From contig NZ_CP021382.1 of NCBI RefSeq assembly GCF_002162135.1, positions 3,594,001 to 3,658,000 on the forward strand: DNA of 64,000 nt, given 5' to 3'. This document shows, piece after piece, positions 16,560 to 26,076 of this stretch (position 1 is the first letter of the stretch; every line of letters starts with the position of its first letter). The notes beneath the pieces were generated by a model that worked only from the letters and a program-made list of their open reading frames with translations, was not told the DNA's origin and ran no database searches. Origin of the DNA: Cellvibrio sp. PSBB006. Its GTDB lineage: Bacteria; Pseudomonadota; Gammaproteobacteria; Pseudomonadales; Cellvibrionaceae. The translations under genes were made by a program, and so were the position numbers.

Positions 16560-17291
16560 TTAGTTCAGGCGTTGGAATAACAAATCCCATACGCCGTGAC
16601 CTAAACGTTCACCACGTTTTTCAAATTTTGTAATCGGACGATAAACCGGTCGCGGGGAGTAATCACCGGCTTCAGACAGGTTGCCAAATCCTTCCGCCTG
16701 GCTCATCACCTCCAGCATATGTTCGGCATAATTCTGCCAATCTGTTGCGAGGTGAAACACGCCACCGGGTTTCAATTTTTGGCGGATTTTTTGCACAAAA
16801 GTCGGCTGCACAATGCGCCGTTTATGATGCTTTTTTTTGTGCCAGGGATCGGGAAAATAAAGTTGTAAGCGATCAAGGCTGGCATCGGGAATACAATCGT
16901 CGAGGACATCCATCGCATCGGCCATAAATACCCGCAGGTTGCTCAAGCCTTCCTTGCCGGCCTGATTAATCAGGCGACCCACACCGGGTGGATGTACTTC
17001 GATACCGATAAAATTTTTGTCCGGCTCATTGCGCACCATCTCCAGTAAAGAGTCGCCCATACCGAACCCGATCTCCAGGACAGTCGGTGCCTCGCGCTGA
17101 AAAATATCGGTAAGGTTTAACAGCCCATTGTGCAAACTTAAACCATAGTCAGGCCACCATTGGTCAAAGGCCGCTTTTTGGCCGAGCGTAATGCGGCCAG
17201 CGCGAATAACAAAACTGCGGATGGACTTGGGTTTGAACTCGGGTTTGATCTCGAAGGTCGGTTGATCGTCGAGCTTGGTATCAATAGACAT
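16560..17291 (-). CDS. trmB: tRNA (guanine-N7-)-methyltransferase
   Basis: A 243-residue Rossmann methyltransferase that makes m7G46 in tRNA variable loops. Visible marks are the SAM-binding [13 protein letters not shown], the [12 protein letters not shown] segment and the family hallmark [16 protein letters not shown], then [12 protein letters not shown]. Length is normal for gammaproteobacterial TrmB. It is probably co-transcribed behind the DUF423 gene, 42 bases upstream. Confidence 0.95.
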   Translation of the reverse strand: MSIDTKLDDQPTFEIKPEFKPKSIRSFVIRAGRITLGQKAAFDQWWPDYGLSLHNGLLNLTDIFQREAPTVLEIGFGMGDSLLEMVRNEPDKNFIGIEVHPPGVGRLINQAGKEGLSNLRVFMADAMDVLDDCIPDASLDRLQLYFPDPWHKKKHHKRRIVQPTFVQKIRQKLKPGGVFHLATDWQNYAEHMLEVMSQAEGFGNLSEAGDYSPRPVYRPITKFEKRGERLGHGVWDLLFQRLN

Positions 17292-17333
17292 GGGAAAAAT
17301 TTTCAGGAGAAAGGGGAAAGAAAAATCCGTTGA

Positions 17334-17711
17334 TCAGAATTTTAATTTTATGGCAGCTGCCATTAAGGAGAGCCAGCCTAGTAAAAAGCATACACCGCCT
17401 AATGGTGTAATTGGCCCGAGTAAACGCGGACCACCAAGAGCAAGACCATAAAGACTGCCACTGAATAACAGGGTGCCGATGATAAATAGAATGCCGCCAG
17501 TTTGCAGCCAGATGTTATGGCCAACAAATTTCAGCAAGGCTGCGATGCCCAGCAATGCCAATGCGTGATACATCTGATATTGCACGCCGGTTTGAAAGAC
17601 GGCGAGCATCTCTGGCGCTAACCGGGCCTTCAACCCATGGGCGGCAAAGGCGCCAAGGCCGACGGCGAGGAATCCGCTGAGTGCGGCGCAAAGTAATAGC
17701 CATTGTCCCAT
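17334..17711 (-). CDS. DUF423 (YgdD-type) membrane protein
   Basis: Starting at the Met of MGQWLLLCAAL the protein has 125 residues and four membrane helices, with the DUF423 marks GAFAAHGLKARL, FQTGVQYQMYHALALL and ITPLGGVCFLLGWL. Function is unknown in the family. A longer frame up to 17744 would run through the rpoH terminator hairpin, so the start at 17711 is preferred. Confidence 0.88.
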   Translation of the reverse strand: MGQWLLLCAALSGFLAVGLGAFAAHGLKARLAPEMLAVFQTGVQYQMYHALALLGIAALLKFVGHNIWLQTGGILFIIGTLLFSGSLYGLALGGPRLLGPITPLGGVCFLLGWLSLMAAAIKLKF

Positions 17712-17726
17712 GGGTGCGTCTCTGAT

Positions 17727-17757
17727 AATAAAAAAGCCGCGCACTGGCGCGGCTTTT
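17727..17757 (-). terminator. rpoH terminator
   Basis: AAAAGCCGCGC / GCGCGGCTTTT, an 11-bp perfect stem with a 4-base loop, followed on the minus strand by a T-run. It lies 24 bases past the rpoH stop. Confidence 0.9.
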
Positions 17758-17780
17758 GATCGTTTATGACATGGGCCGGA

Positions 17781-18635
17781 TCAGGCTTCCAGCATCATGT
17801 TCTTAACCTTGTTCATCGCATTTTTTTCCAACTGACGAATACGTTCGGCGGAGACACCATATTCAGCAGCCAGGTCATGCAAGGTGGCCTTGTCATCGTT
17901 CAACCAGCGACGTTGCAGGATGGTACGGCTGCGGTCATCCAGTTTCTCCATCGCCAGTTCCAGGCTGTTCACACTGGTTTCTTCCCAATCGGCGGCTTCC
18001 AGCTGAGTGGCCGGGTTATAGCGATTGTCTTCCAGGTAATGAGCTGGTGCGACGTAGCTGTCGTCATCATCGTCATCGCTCGCATCGAAGGCTGCATCGT
18101 AAGATGCCAGACGACCTTCCATCTCGCGTACGTGTTTGATGTCTACGCCCAGATCTTCTGCTACCGCTGCGGCTTCATCATTGCTCAACCACGCCAAACG
18201 CTTCTTGGCGCCGCGCAGGTTAAAGAACAGTTTGCGTTGTGCCTTGGTGGTAGCGATCTTCACGATGCGCCAGTTGCGCAGGATAAATTCGTGTATTTCG
18301 GCCTTGATCCAATGCACGGCGAAAGACACCAGGCGCACGCCTTTTTCCGGGTTGAAGCGTTTAACCGCTTTCATCAAACCGACGTTGCCTTCCTGAATCA
18401 AGTCGCCCAAAGGCAAGCCATAGCCGTTATATGAACGAGCGATATGTACCACGAACCGCAAGTGCGCCATTACCAGCTTGCGCGCCGCGTCGAGATTACC
18501 GTTGTAATACAAATCTTCCGCCAGTTCCTGTTCCTGCTCCACCGTGAGGATCGGGAAGGCACTGACTCCTTGAACATAGGCATTGAGGTTTGCACCTGGG
18601 GCAAGAACGCCAATAGGTTGCAGACTTGTGCTCAT
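17781..18635 (-). CDS. rpoH: RNA polymerase heat-shock sigma factor RpoH (sigma-32)
   Basis: A 284-residue sigma-70-type factor. Region 2 contains [41 protein letters not shown], shown here only as the conserved block that binds core and the -10 element. The RpoH-specific stretch [21 protein letters not shown] follows, and region 4 is [20 protein letters not shown]. An unusual poly-Asp run ([11 protein letters not shown]) sits between regions 3 and 4. GGAGG lies before the ATG and a sigma-E-type promoter 49 bases upstream. It follows ftsX as in other gammaproteobacteria. Confidence 0.96.
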   Translation of the reverse strand: MSTSLQPIGVLAPGANLNAYVQGVSAFPILTVEQEQELAEDLYYNGNLDAARKLVMAHLRFVVHIARSYNGYGLPLGDLIQEGNVGLMKAVKRFNPEKGVRLVSFAVHWIKAEIHEFILRNWRIVKIATTKAQRKLFFNLRGAKKRLAWLSNDEAAAVAEDLGVDIKHVREMEGRLASYDAAFDASDDDDDDSYVAPAHYLEDNRYNPATQLEAADWEETSVNSLELAMEKLDDRSRTILQRRWLNDDKATLHDLAAEYGVSAERIRQLEKNAMNKVKNMMLEA

Positions 18636-18683
18636 GTAAGTTACCTCCAGTAAAGATGTAGGTCGAGTGTAGCACTAGTCAGA

Positions 18684-18710
18684 TTAGAGTGCTATGTGGC
18701 AACAAGTTCC
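18684..18710 (-). promoter_or_regulatory. Sigma-E-type promoter of rpoH
   Basis: On the minus strand GGAACTT (18710-18704), a 15-base spacer and TCTAA (18688-18684) match the RpoE consensus, about 49 bases before the rpoH ATG. Escherichia coli rpoH also has an RpoE-dependent promoter. Confidence 0.72.
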
Positions 18711-18828
18711 GTAGTGATCGCGTAAAACCGTTTCAAATCAGTAGGTTGGGTGCAAGATTGTATAAATATTGATTCATTTGGCAAGCATTTGATCAATTGC
18801 AAATTTCTATGGCCAGGGCCGGGTCGAC

Positions 18829-19848
18829 TCAATGAGGCTCAATATGTGACAAATGTCGCCCTACCGCAATCCAGGCGCCCAGCAGCCCGGTAATACCGGC
18901 CAACAGCACCAATTGCAGGCTGTGGATAAAGCCTAAGCCCTGTAAACGAAAGCTGCTTTGATATAGATCAGCCAGCTGCGCGACAGGGCCACCGAGCCAG
19001 CTTAAGCCAATGCCTAACAGCACCAGCGCGAGCAAGCCGCCGCCCAGACCATACCAGAGGCCGGTATAGAGAAATGGGCGGCGCACGTAAGCATTGGTAC
19101 CACCCACCAGCTTAACCACCAGGATTTCGTCGCGCCGATTTTCAATGGCAAGGCGAATGGTATTGCCGATCACCAAAATTACGCCCAGCGCCAGCAAGCC
19201 GGCCAACGCCATCACGACATGCTGGGCGACCGCCATGAACTGATGCAGGCGTTTAACCCATTGCATATCAATACGCACATCGGCCACCAGCGGGTCCTTG
19301 CGGAGTGATTGCTCCAGTGCTTCCAGTCCCGTTGGTGTGCTGCCGGCCAGCCCCGGTTGCACCAGCAGCACGCCGGGCAACGGATTTTCCTCCAGGCTAT
19401 CAACAACCTCGCCCAAGCCAGAGGCAACCTTGAATTCTTCCAGCGCTGTAGCGGGAGAGACATAGCTTATCTGGGCAATATCCGGCCGATTCACCCAGCG
19501 GCGGCGCAGGTCTTCAGCTTGATTATCGGAGACCTGCTTGTTGAGAAAAACGGAGATCTGGCTGGAATCCTGCCAGCTGTAGCCAATGTTCTCGATGTTG
19601 GTCAATGCAATATAAAGAATCGCCGGTAAGGCCACGGCAATGGCGACCACCAGCCAAGTCATGAGACTTTGCAAGGGGGTGTGCAGCAGGCGCAGCAAGC
19701 TGTCGATGGCGGTGGTACTGTGATGGGCCATCCAGGCATCGAAGCGATCGCCAATACGGGATTTGCTTTGTACCGCACCTTGCGGGCGAGCCGCTTGCGG
19801 TGGTGTGCGTTCATTGCCGGCAGAGCGATTCGGGCGTACAGGTTTCAC
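18829..19848 (-). CDS. ftsX: Cell-division protein FtsX
   Basis: A 339-residue inner-membrane protein of the FtsEX ABC-type complex that controls peptidoglycan amidases at the septum. After a basic cytoplasmic N-terminus (~45 residues) come a first helix (LMTWLVVAIAVALPAILYIAL), a periplasmic domain (QISVFLNKQV...PLVADVRIDMQWV) and three C-terminal helices with the FtsX core segment GNTIRLAIENRRDEILVVKLVGGT. It overlaps ftsE by 4 bases. Confidence 0.95.
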   Translation of the reverse strand: MKPVRPNRSAGNERTPPQAARPQGAVQSKSRIGDRFDAWMAHHSTTAIDSLLRLLHTPLQSLMTWLVVAIAVALPAILYIALTNIENIGYSWQDSSQISVFLNKQVSDNQAEDLRRRWVNRPDIAQISYVSPATALEEFKVASGLGEVVDSLEENPLPGVLLVQPGLAGSTPTGLEALEQSLRKDPLVADVRIDMQWVKRLHQFMAVAQHVVMALAGLLALGVILVIGNTIRLAIENRRDEILVVKLVGGTNAYVRRPFLYTGLWYGLGGGLLALVLLGIGLSWLGGPVAQLADLYQSSFRLQGLGFIHSLQLVLLAGITGLLGAWIAVGRHLSHIEPH

Positions 19849-20513
19849 CAGAGCACTCCATCGTGAGCGACCTGGCCATGGCTCAACCCAAGCACACGTT
19901 TATTCATGCGTTTAAGCAGTTCCAGGTCATGGCTGGCGATCATGATGGTGACGCCAACTTCGTTAAACTGGCGAAATAAATTCATGATCTCCGCTGAAAG
20001 CTCCGGATCGAGGTTGCCGGTGGGTTCGTCGGCCAATAGCACGGAGGGTTTATTGACTACGGCGCGCGCAATACCCACGCGTTGCTGCTCACCGCCGGAT
20101 AACACGATGGGATTTTGTTGTTCTTTATCCAACAGGCCTACTTTGTCCAATGCTGCGCGCACCCGCCGACCGGTTTCCGCAGGCGTATTGCCGGCGATTT
20201 GCAGCGGCAGGGCCACATTGTCAAAGACGCTGCGATCAAACAGCAATTGGTGATTCTGGAAGACCACGCCCACATTGCGGCGGTAGTAAGGGATTTGCCC
20301 GGATGACAGGCGATTGAGGTTGCGTCCGTCGACAAAGACCTGCCCCTGGGTGGGGCGCTCCATCAACATAATAAGCTTCATCAAGGTACTTTTGCCGGCG
20401 CCGGAATGGCCGGTGAGAAAGACCATCTCGCCGCGCTCGACCTCAAAGTCGACCCGGGTAAGCGCCTCGTGGCCGGACGCGTAACGTTTGCTCACGGTGT
20501 CAAAACGAATCAC
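19845..20513 (-). CDS. ftsE: Cell-division ATP-binding protein FtsE
   Basis: A 222-residue ABC ATPase. Walker A is GHSGAGKST, the Q-loop FQNHQLL, the signature LSGGEQQRVGIARA, Walker B VLLADEPTGNLD and the switch His in ASHDLELL. It partners FtsX. It overlaps ftsX at the ATG/stop and overlaps the end of ftsY by 4 bases. Confidence 0.97.
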   Translation of the reverse strand: MIRFDTVSKRYASGHEALTRVDFEVERGEMVFLTGHSGAGKSTLMKLIMLMERPTQGQVFVDGRNLNRLSSGQIPYYRRNVGVVFQNHQLLFDRSVFDNVALPLQIAGNTPAETGRRVRAALDKVGLLDKEQQNPIVLSGGEQQRVGIARAVVNKPSVLLADEPTGNLDPELSAEIMNLFRQFNEVGVTIMIASHDLELLKRMNKRVLGLSHGQVAHDGVLW

Positions 20514-21598
20514 AGGCTGTCCTGTTGATTAAACAGCGCCTGGATAAAAGGCTCGGCCGCAAAGGGCTGCAGGTCATCGATACCCTCGCCCACGCCGATA
20601 AAGCGCACCGGCAGGCCGAATTTCTTGCTCAGCGCGAAGATCACGCCGCCTTTGGCGGTGCCATCCAGTTTGGTCAAGGCGATACCGGTCACGCCGGCGG
20701 CATCGATAAACTGTTGTGCTTGATTGACGGCGTTTTGACCGGTTCCGGCATCCAATACCAGCAGAACTTCATGGGGTGCGCTGACATCCAGCTTGGCCAT
20801 TACGCGCTTGACCTTGCTCAGCTCATCCATCAGATGATCCTTGTTGTGTAGGCGCCCGGCGGTATCGGCGATGATCACATCTATCTTGCGCGATTGAGCA
20901 GCTTGCACGGCATCGAAGATGACCGATGCACTATCTGCACCGGTATGCTGGGCGATAACCGGCACATTGTTGCGCTGACCCCAGACCTGTAGCTGTTCCA
21001 CCGCAGCAGCACGGAAGGTATCGCCCGCCGCCAACATGACTTTATTGCCTTCGTTTTGCAGGCGCTTGGCCAGTTTGCCGATGGTGGTGGTCTTGCCCAC
21101 GCCGTTTACCCCGACGACCAAAATGACGTAAGGCTGTCTGGTTTTATCAATGACCAGCGGCTGTTCCACCGGACGTAGCAATCCAGCGAGCAATTCACGT
21201 AACGCGCGAAACAAGGCATCGGCATCCGCCAATTGCTTGCGGGCGACGCGCTGGGTGAGGTTATCGACAATCTCGGTGGTTGCTTCAATACCCACATCGG
21301 CGATCAACAGTTGGCTTTCGATATCCTCCAGCAAGTCATCGTCGATATTTTTTCTGCCGAGGAACAGGTTGCCCAGCCCTTCGGCGAAGTTATTGCTGGT
21401 GCGACTCAGGCCTTGTTTGATCCGCGCAAAAAAACCGGGTTTGGCAGCGGGCTCCGGCTGGGCGGGCGTTTCTGCCAGGAGCGGGGGCTCAGCGGAAACT
21501 TCCTCCCCGGATGGCTCCGCAGGCGTTTGTTCCTGGGTAACCTCGGGAGCCTCCGGAGACTCGGGTTCAGACTTGTTGAAGAGCTTCTTGAAGAACAT
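20510..21598 (-). CDS. ftsY: Signal recognition particle receptor FtsY
   Basis: From the Met of MFFKKLFNKSEPE the protein has 362 residues. An acidic/Pro-rich N-terminal A domain (~8-65) precedes the NG GTPase: VNGVGKTTTIGKLA (G1), DTFRAAAVEQL, DTAGRLHNKDHLM (G3), TKLDGTAKGG (G4) and the C-terminal FIGVGEGIDDLQPF. It docks SRP-ribosome complexes at the inner membrane. The frame could extend 34 codons upstream, but that stretch would overlap rsmD on the other strand and lacks the FtsY pattern. Confidence 0.96.
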   Translation of the reverse strand: MFFKKLFNKSEPESPEAPEVTQEQTPAEPSGEEVSAEPPLLAETPAQPEPAAKPGFFARIKQGLSRTSNNFAEGLGNLFLGRKNIDDDLLEDIESQLLIADVGIEATTEIVDNLTQRVARKQLADADALFRALRELLAGLLRPVEQPLVIDKTRQPYVILVVGVNGVGKTTTIGKLAKRLQNEGNKVMLAAGDTFRAAAVEQLQVWGQRNNVPVIAQHTGADSASVIFDAVQAAQSRKIDVIIADTAGRLHNKDHLMDELSKVKRVMAKLDVSAPHEVLLVLDAGTGQNAVNQAQQFIDAAGVTGIALTKLDGTAKGGVIFALSKKFGLPVRFIGVGEGIDDLQPFAAEPFIQALFNQQDSL

Positions 21599-21678
21599 AG
21601 AGAGAATTCGTTGCTTATCGACAGAAAAGAAAGGCGCTATCCTACCACTTCTGTTGTGACCAGAGAGAGCGCCTGCTG

Positions 21679-22293
21679 TTGAAACCGTCTGCCCCATCAC
21701 CTGCCAAAGCCCGCCTGAAACCAGCCAGGGGAGCTAACCAATTGCGTATCATTGGCGGTCAATGGCGGGGCCGCAAGCTGGGTTTTCCCGATGTGGACGG
21801 TCTGCGGCCCACCGGCGACCGGATTCGGGAAACCCTGTTCAATTGGCTGGCGCCGGACATTCGCGGTGCCCGCTGTCTGGATCTGTTTGCCGGCTCCGGG
21901 GCCTTGGGCCTGGAGGCCTTGTCACGGGGTGCGGGCGCCAGCCTGCTGGTGGAGCGGGATGCGAAAGCCGCTGCGCAATTGCGCGCAAACCTCGCCCTGC
22001 TTAAGGCGGATCAGGGCAGTCTGATAAACGCGGATGCTCTGACCCTGCTTCAGCAAGGGAATTCCGCAACGCCTTTCGATGTGGTGTTTGTCGACCCGCC
22101 GTTTCAGCTAAACCTGTGGCAAGCTGTGGTGGATGCGTTGGAAACCGGTGGTTGGCTGGCTGATGAAGCCATCGTCTATATCGAGTCGGGGCGCGAGTCG
22201 GCTTATCAGGTGCCGCCTAACTGGACCCTGCATCGCGATAAACAGGCCGGACAGGTGAGCTACCGACTGTTCTACCGCCTTCATCCCGCTTGA
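21679..22293 (+). CDS. rsmD: 16S rRNA (guanine966-N2)-methyltransferase
   Basis: A 204-residue methyltransferase: RIIGGQWRGRKL, PTGDRIRETLFNWL, the SAM loop CLDLFAGSGALGLEALSRGA and the catalytic DVVFVDPPFQ motif. It modifies G966 of 16S rRNA. The start is a TTG with AGAGAG upstream. It is divergent from ftsY, the conserved arrangement in gammaproteobacteria. Confidence 0.95.
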   Translation: MKPSAPSPAKARLKPARGANQLRIIGGQWRGRKLGFPDVDGLRPTGDRIRETLFNWLAPDIRGARCLDLFAGSGALGLEALSRGAGASLLVERDAKAAAQLRANLALLKADQGSLINADALTLLQQGNSATPFDVVFVDPPFQLNLWQAVVDALETGGWLADEAIVYIESGRESAYQVPPNWTLHRDKQAGQVSYRLFYRLHPA

Positions 22294-22294
22294 C

Positions 22295-22723
22295 TCAACC
22301 CCCAGGTTGCAGGGACACAAATTCGCTATACAGTCCTGTATTGTCAAAGGCGGCGATCTGGAATTCATGCCGCCCTTCCAGCCATTCGATGTAGTAATCC
22401 GTCGTCCAAGGGTCTTCGATGATGACAGAGATATATTTCTGTTCGGTTTCCAGACGATAACGAAGCTCATAGCCGCCCAGCTCTGTGATATCCAGTTCAT
22501 CGCCGTTTTCACGCTGAACCGGCGGCGTCCAGCTCAAGGTAACCGGGCCTTCGATGTCGGTATCACCGCCGCCGGGTGGCGGGGTGTTATTTCCGCTGTC
22601 ATTGCCACCTTCGCCACCGCCGCAGGCGCCAAGCACTAATGCCAGGCACAAGGTTATTAGCACGGCGGTGTGCCGCCAGGGCTGTTGGTAGCAAAGGGAA
22701 TTGAGGTTGTCCGCGTTATTCAC
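22295..22723 (-). CDS. Small lipoprotein with fibronectin type III-like domain
   Basis: A 142-residue lipoprotein: hydrophobic segment then VLGAC (Cys ~34), Gly/Asn/Pro linker, then an ~85-residue beta domain (VTLSWTPPVQRENG, YELRYRLE, HEFQIAAFDNTGLYSE) that reads as one Fn3-like repeat. The GTG start has AAGGA 9 bases upstream. It abuts the rsmD stop. Role unknown. Confidence 0.75.
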   Translation of the reverse strand: MNNADNLNSLCYQQPWRHTAVLITLCLALVLGACGGGEGGNDSGNNTPPPGGGDTDIEGPVTLSWTPPVQRENGDELDITELGGYELRYRLETEQKYISVIIEDPWTTDYYIEWLEGRHEFQIAAFDNTGLYSEFVSLQPGG

Positions 22724-22897
22724 CGATGATATTCCTTCTTATGTTTTCGCCGTTCATCTGCCGGGCATGGGCAGATGGAATCTCTGTGCGTCGAGTAACA
22801 TATAGCGTCTGCCGGTGGTGGTCAAATGCAAGTCGTTGATAAGTGTGTTGGGCCGATGAGTGGTTAGCGGTGGGCGACATGGCTGAGCTACTGGTAA

Positions 22898-23458
<561 letters not shown>

Positions 23459-23480
23459 CACGCTGTTAAGCCGGCGATGA

Positions 23481-24293
23481 TCATTTCTGGCAATTCGTAC
23501 AGTAAACCGTGGTGCGATCATTCATGCGAATTTCCTTGAGTGGTTTGCCGCAGATCACGCAGGCTTCTCCGCCTCGACCGTAGACCAACAGTTGCTGTTT
23601 AAAATAACCGGGTTTGCCATCGCCACCGACGAAATCCCGCAGGGTTGTACCGCCCTGGTCAATCGAGCGCTGCAACACAAATTGAATATCGCGCACCAGG
23701 TCCTCACAGTTTTTGCGGGTCAAGGAACCTGCTTTGCGTGTCGGTTTGATACGCGACATAAACAGCGACTCATTGGCGTAGATGTTGCCGACCCCCACCA
23801 CGATCCGACTGTCCATGATGAACTGTTTGATGGCCTGGTTGCGCCGCCGCGTGCGTTGGAACAAATAGTCTGCGGTGAATTCCGCTGTTAACGGCTCGGG
23901 ACCTAAATGCATCAAAAGTGAATGAGTCAGAGGATCGCCCTCCAGCCACAGCAGGCAACCAAAGCGGCGCGGGTCGCAATATCGCAGGACAATATCGCCG
24001 AAGATCAAATCAAAATGATCGTGCAATTGCGGCGCATCGGCAGCCTTCACAATACGCAGACTACCCGACATACCCAAATGAATCAGCGCGTGGCCATGGG
24101 CAAATTGCAACAATAAATATTTACCCCGGCGGCTGGCCGCAAGCAATTTTCGGCGCACCAGCAAGGTGGTTAATTCGGCGGGAATCGGCCAGCGCAAACG
24201 GGGCTGGCGCACAACCAGCCGGGTGACCTGGCGGCCGAGGATGTGGGGGGTAATACCGCGCAGGGTTGTTTCAACTTCGGGTAATTCGGGCAT
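23481..24293 (-). CDS. mutM: Formamidopyrimidine-DNA glycosylase
   Basis: A 270-residue base-excision enzyme removing 8-oxoguanine and FaPy. The catalytic PELPEVE follows the initiator Met. The helix-two-turn-helix part has VVGVGNIYANESLF, and the C-terminal zinc finger uses CVIC and CTNC, ending at the expected position. It is convergent with coaD, an arrangement related to the coaD-mutM pairing in enterics. Confidence 0.97.
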   Translation of the reverse strand: MPELPEVETTLRGITPHILGRQVTRLVVRQPRLRWPIPAELTTLLVRRKLLAASRRGKYLLLQFAHGHALIHLGMSGSLRIVKAADAPQLHDHFDLIFGDIVLRYCDPRRFGCLLWLEGDPLTHSLLMHLGPEPLTAEFTADYLFQRTRRRNQAIKQFIMDSRIVVGVGNIYANESLFMSRIKPTRKAGSLTRKNCEDLVRDIQFVLQRSIDQGGTTLRDFVGGDGKPGYFKQQLLVYGRGGEACVICGKPLKEIRMNDRTTVYCTNCQK

Positions 24294-24571
24294 GGATGAT
24301 CTTCACCGTCATAGCTGGACGGCGCACTATAGCATTCAACGCCTTATAACCAGAACTTCCTTCAAGTGCGAGGGGTCCTCACAAATTATTAGATGACATT
24401 CCTTACATCCTTCTTTGTTCCGGTGCGAATAATTATTTGTAACACGCTGATTCTTATGGTGTTTATAAAGCTGGCTTGGGAATTGCTATTTTGTGCTTGC
24501 GATTCAACAGCATCGTTTTTCGACAAGGACGTCTTTTATTTTTTCAGCAGCACCCGGCGGGTAACAGAAAA

Positions 24572-25972
24572 TCAATTGCTCACTGCATTAATCCGCAACA
24601 TCAGATTCAATTGATTCACGACCAATTGAAATTCTTCGAATTGCCGCTCTGTCATAACCTTGCCTGCTCCGTCCGCATACACCACGGCAACAATCCGTTT
24701 ATTAATCTTTAACCCACCCAGCATGCAATCGCCACCCTGGATAAATTTGCGCAACATGCCCGGCGGTGTCGTGTCCTTGGCGGACTCGTGCCACAGCGGT
24801 TGTTGCGCGCGCAAAAATTCATGCAGCAGCTCTCCCTTATGCAAACGTTCCAGTTCTATTCGGCCGTTTTCGCGCCAATGATTGGTGCCATTCCCGGCAA
24901 TATAGCGAACATCGAGGCACTTGCTTTCGTAATCCATCATGGCGATAGCAGCCCTTTGCATGCCCGCACCTTCCTGTAATGCCAGCACTGCACTTTGCAT
25001 CACGGCGGACATACTTTCACCTTCAATCATCAGCGTGTGCATTTGATTAAGGTACTGCGACAACTCATAACCGGTGGGCTGGGCGGGTTGTTTTGCTTCA
25101 ATGGCATCGCGTTGGGGCAGGGCTTTTAACAAGCTTTCTGCGCCGTAGGTTTTGGCGATCACGGAGGCTTCTTCAGCCATCAATAAAATTTGTTTGTGCG
25201 CATCTTCTATCGATATTTCGCATTGTTCGCTGATCTGTTCGCATACTTGCACCATGCGCGCGTGTTGCATGCCTTTGTGAATATGCAGGCTGACTTCATT
25301 GCCGAGATTGACCACGTGCGCCATCAAACTGTGTTTGCCTTGACGGTCGCAGGCCTCGGTGACTAACTCGCCGAGGGACCATTCGCGAATCAGGGATTTG
25401 TTGAGATGATGAATATCTACCCCCAGGTATTCCATGCTCAAACCTAATTCATTTTCCGGGTGCAAGTCCCGCGCAACAATAAATTTTTCCGCTGCCTCGC
25501 GTCCGGTGGACAGGATAGCCAGCTCGCCGATGTGGCGCAGCAGGGCAGCAATAAAAACCTGTTCCTGTTTTTCGTTGTTCAGGTAAGGCACCATCGCCCG
25601 CGCCTGCACAGCAGCATGAAAGGATTTTGCCAGACGCTGGATCAATAATTCGCGCGGCTTACCTTTGAGAAAACTGTCGATCAACGAGCTGGCCAGGGTG
25701 ATGTTTTTTAAGTTGATAAAACCGATTTGCACAATCGCACGAGAGATCGTTTTGATGGGGGTGAAGGAACGGTTGTAGTGTACAGAGTTGGCGATCTTGA
25801 GTACGCGCGATGTCAGGTCTGCGTCGCGCAAAATTATCTGGGTGAGATCGTGGGTTGAGCTTTGATTGTCGTCGCTGAGTTCACAGATGGCTTTAACGAC
25901 GGAATTCAGCGTGGGCAAATCCTGATCCGACAGCACGCGCATCCACGCCTGCAATCCGCGAATATCGCTCAT
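24572..25972 (-). CDS. HDOD-domain signalling protein
   Basis: A 466-residue soluble protein. Residues ~10-210 are an HDOD domain (LPTLNSVVKAICELSDDN, ILRDADLTSRVLKIANSVHYN, ISRAIVQIGFINLKNITLA), a non-catalytic HD relative used in signalling. Residues ~310-460 look like a GAF-type domain (VLALQEGAGMQRAAIAMMDYE). No GGDEF or EAL is fused. It stands alone with ~280 empty bases before mutM. Confidence 0.85.
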   Translation of the reverse strand: MSDIRGLQAWMRVLSDQDLPTLNSVVKAICELSDDNQSSTHDLTQIILRDADLTSRVLKIANSVHYNRSFTPIKTISRAIVQIGFINLKNITLASSLIDSFLKGKPRELLIQRLAKSFHAAVQARAMVPYLNNEKQEQVFIAALLRHIGELAILSTGREAAEKFIVARDLHPENELGLSMEYLGVDIHHLNKSLIREWSLGELVTEACDRQGKHSLMAHVVNLGNEVSLHIHKGMQHARMVQVCEQISEQCEISIEDAHKQILLMAEEASVIAKTYGAESLLKALPQRDAIEAKQPAQPTGYELSQYLNQMHTLMIEGESMSAVMQSAVLALQEGAGMQRAAIAMMDYESKCLDVRYIAGNGTNHWRENGRIELERLHKGELLHEFLRAQQPLWHESAKDTTPPGMLRKFIQGGDCMLGGLKINKRIVAVVYADGAGKVMTERQFEEFQLVVNQLNLMLRINAVSN

Positions 25973-26076
25973 TGTTATTATCCTGGGAGAAGATGGGTTC
26001 TCTCAGTATAGATGGACTTTGCAAAAATGCCGGGCGTGCGGGCCTGGTCGCATCTCATATTAGCTTTGGTTTTGTT

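Noticed and set aside
24294..24571. 73-residue plus-strand ORF between mutM and the HDOD gene
   Set aside because: It overlaps the HDOD gene end, has no ribosome site and no recognisable domain.
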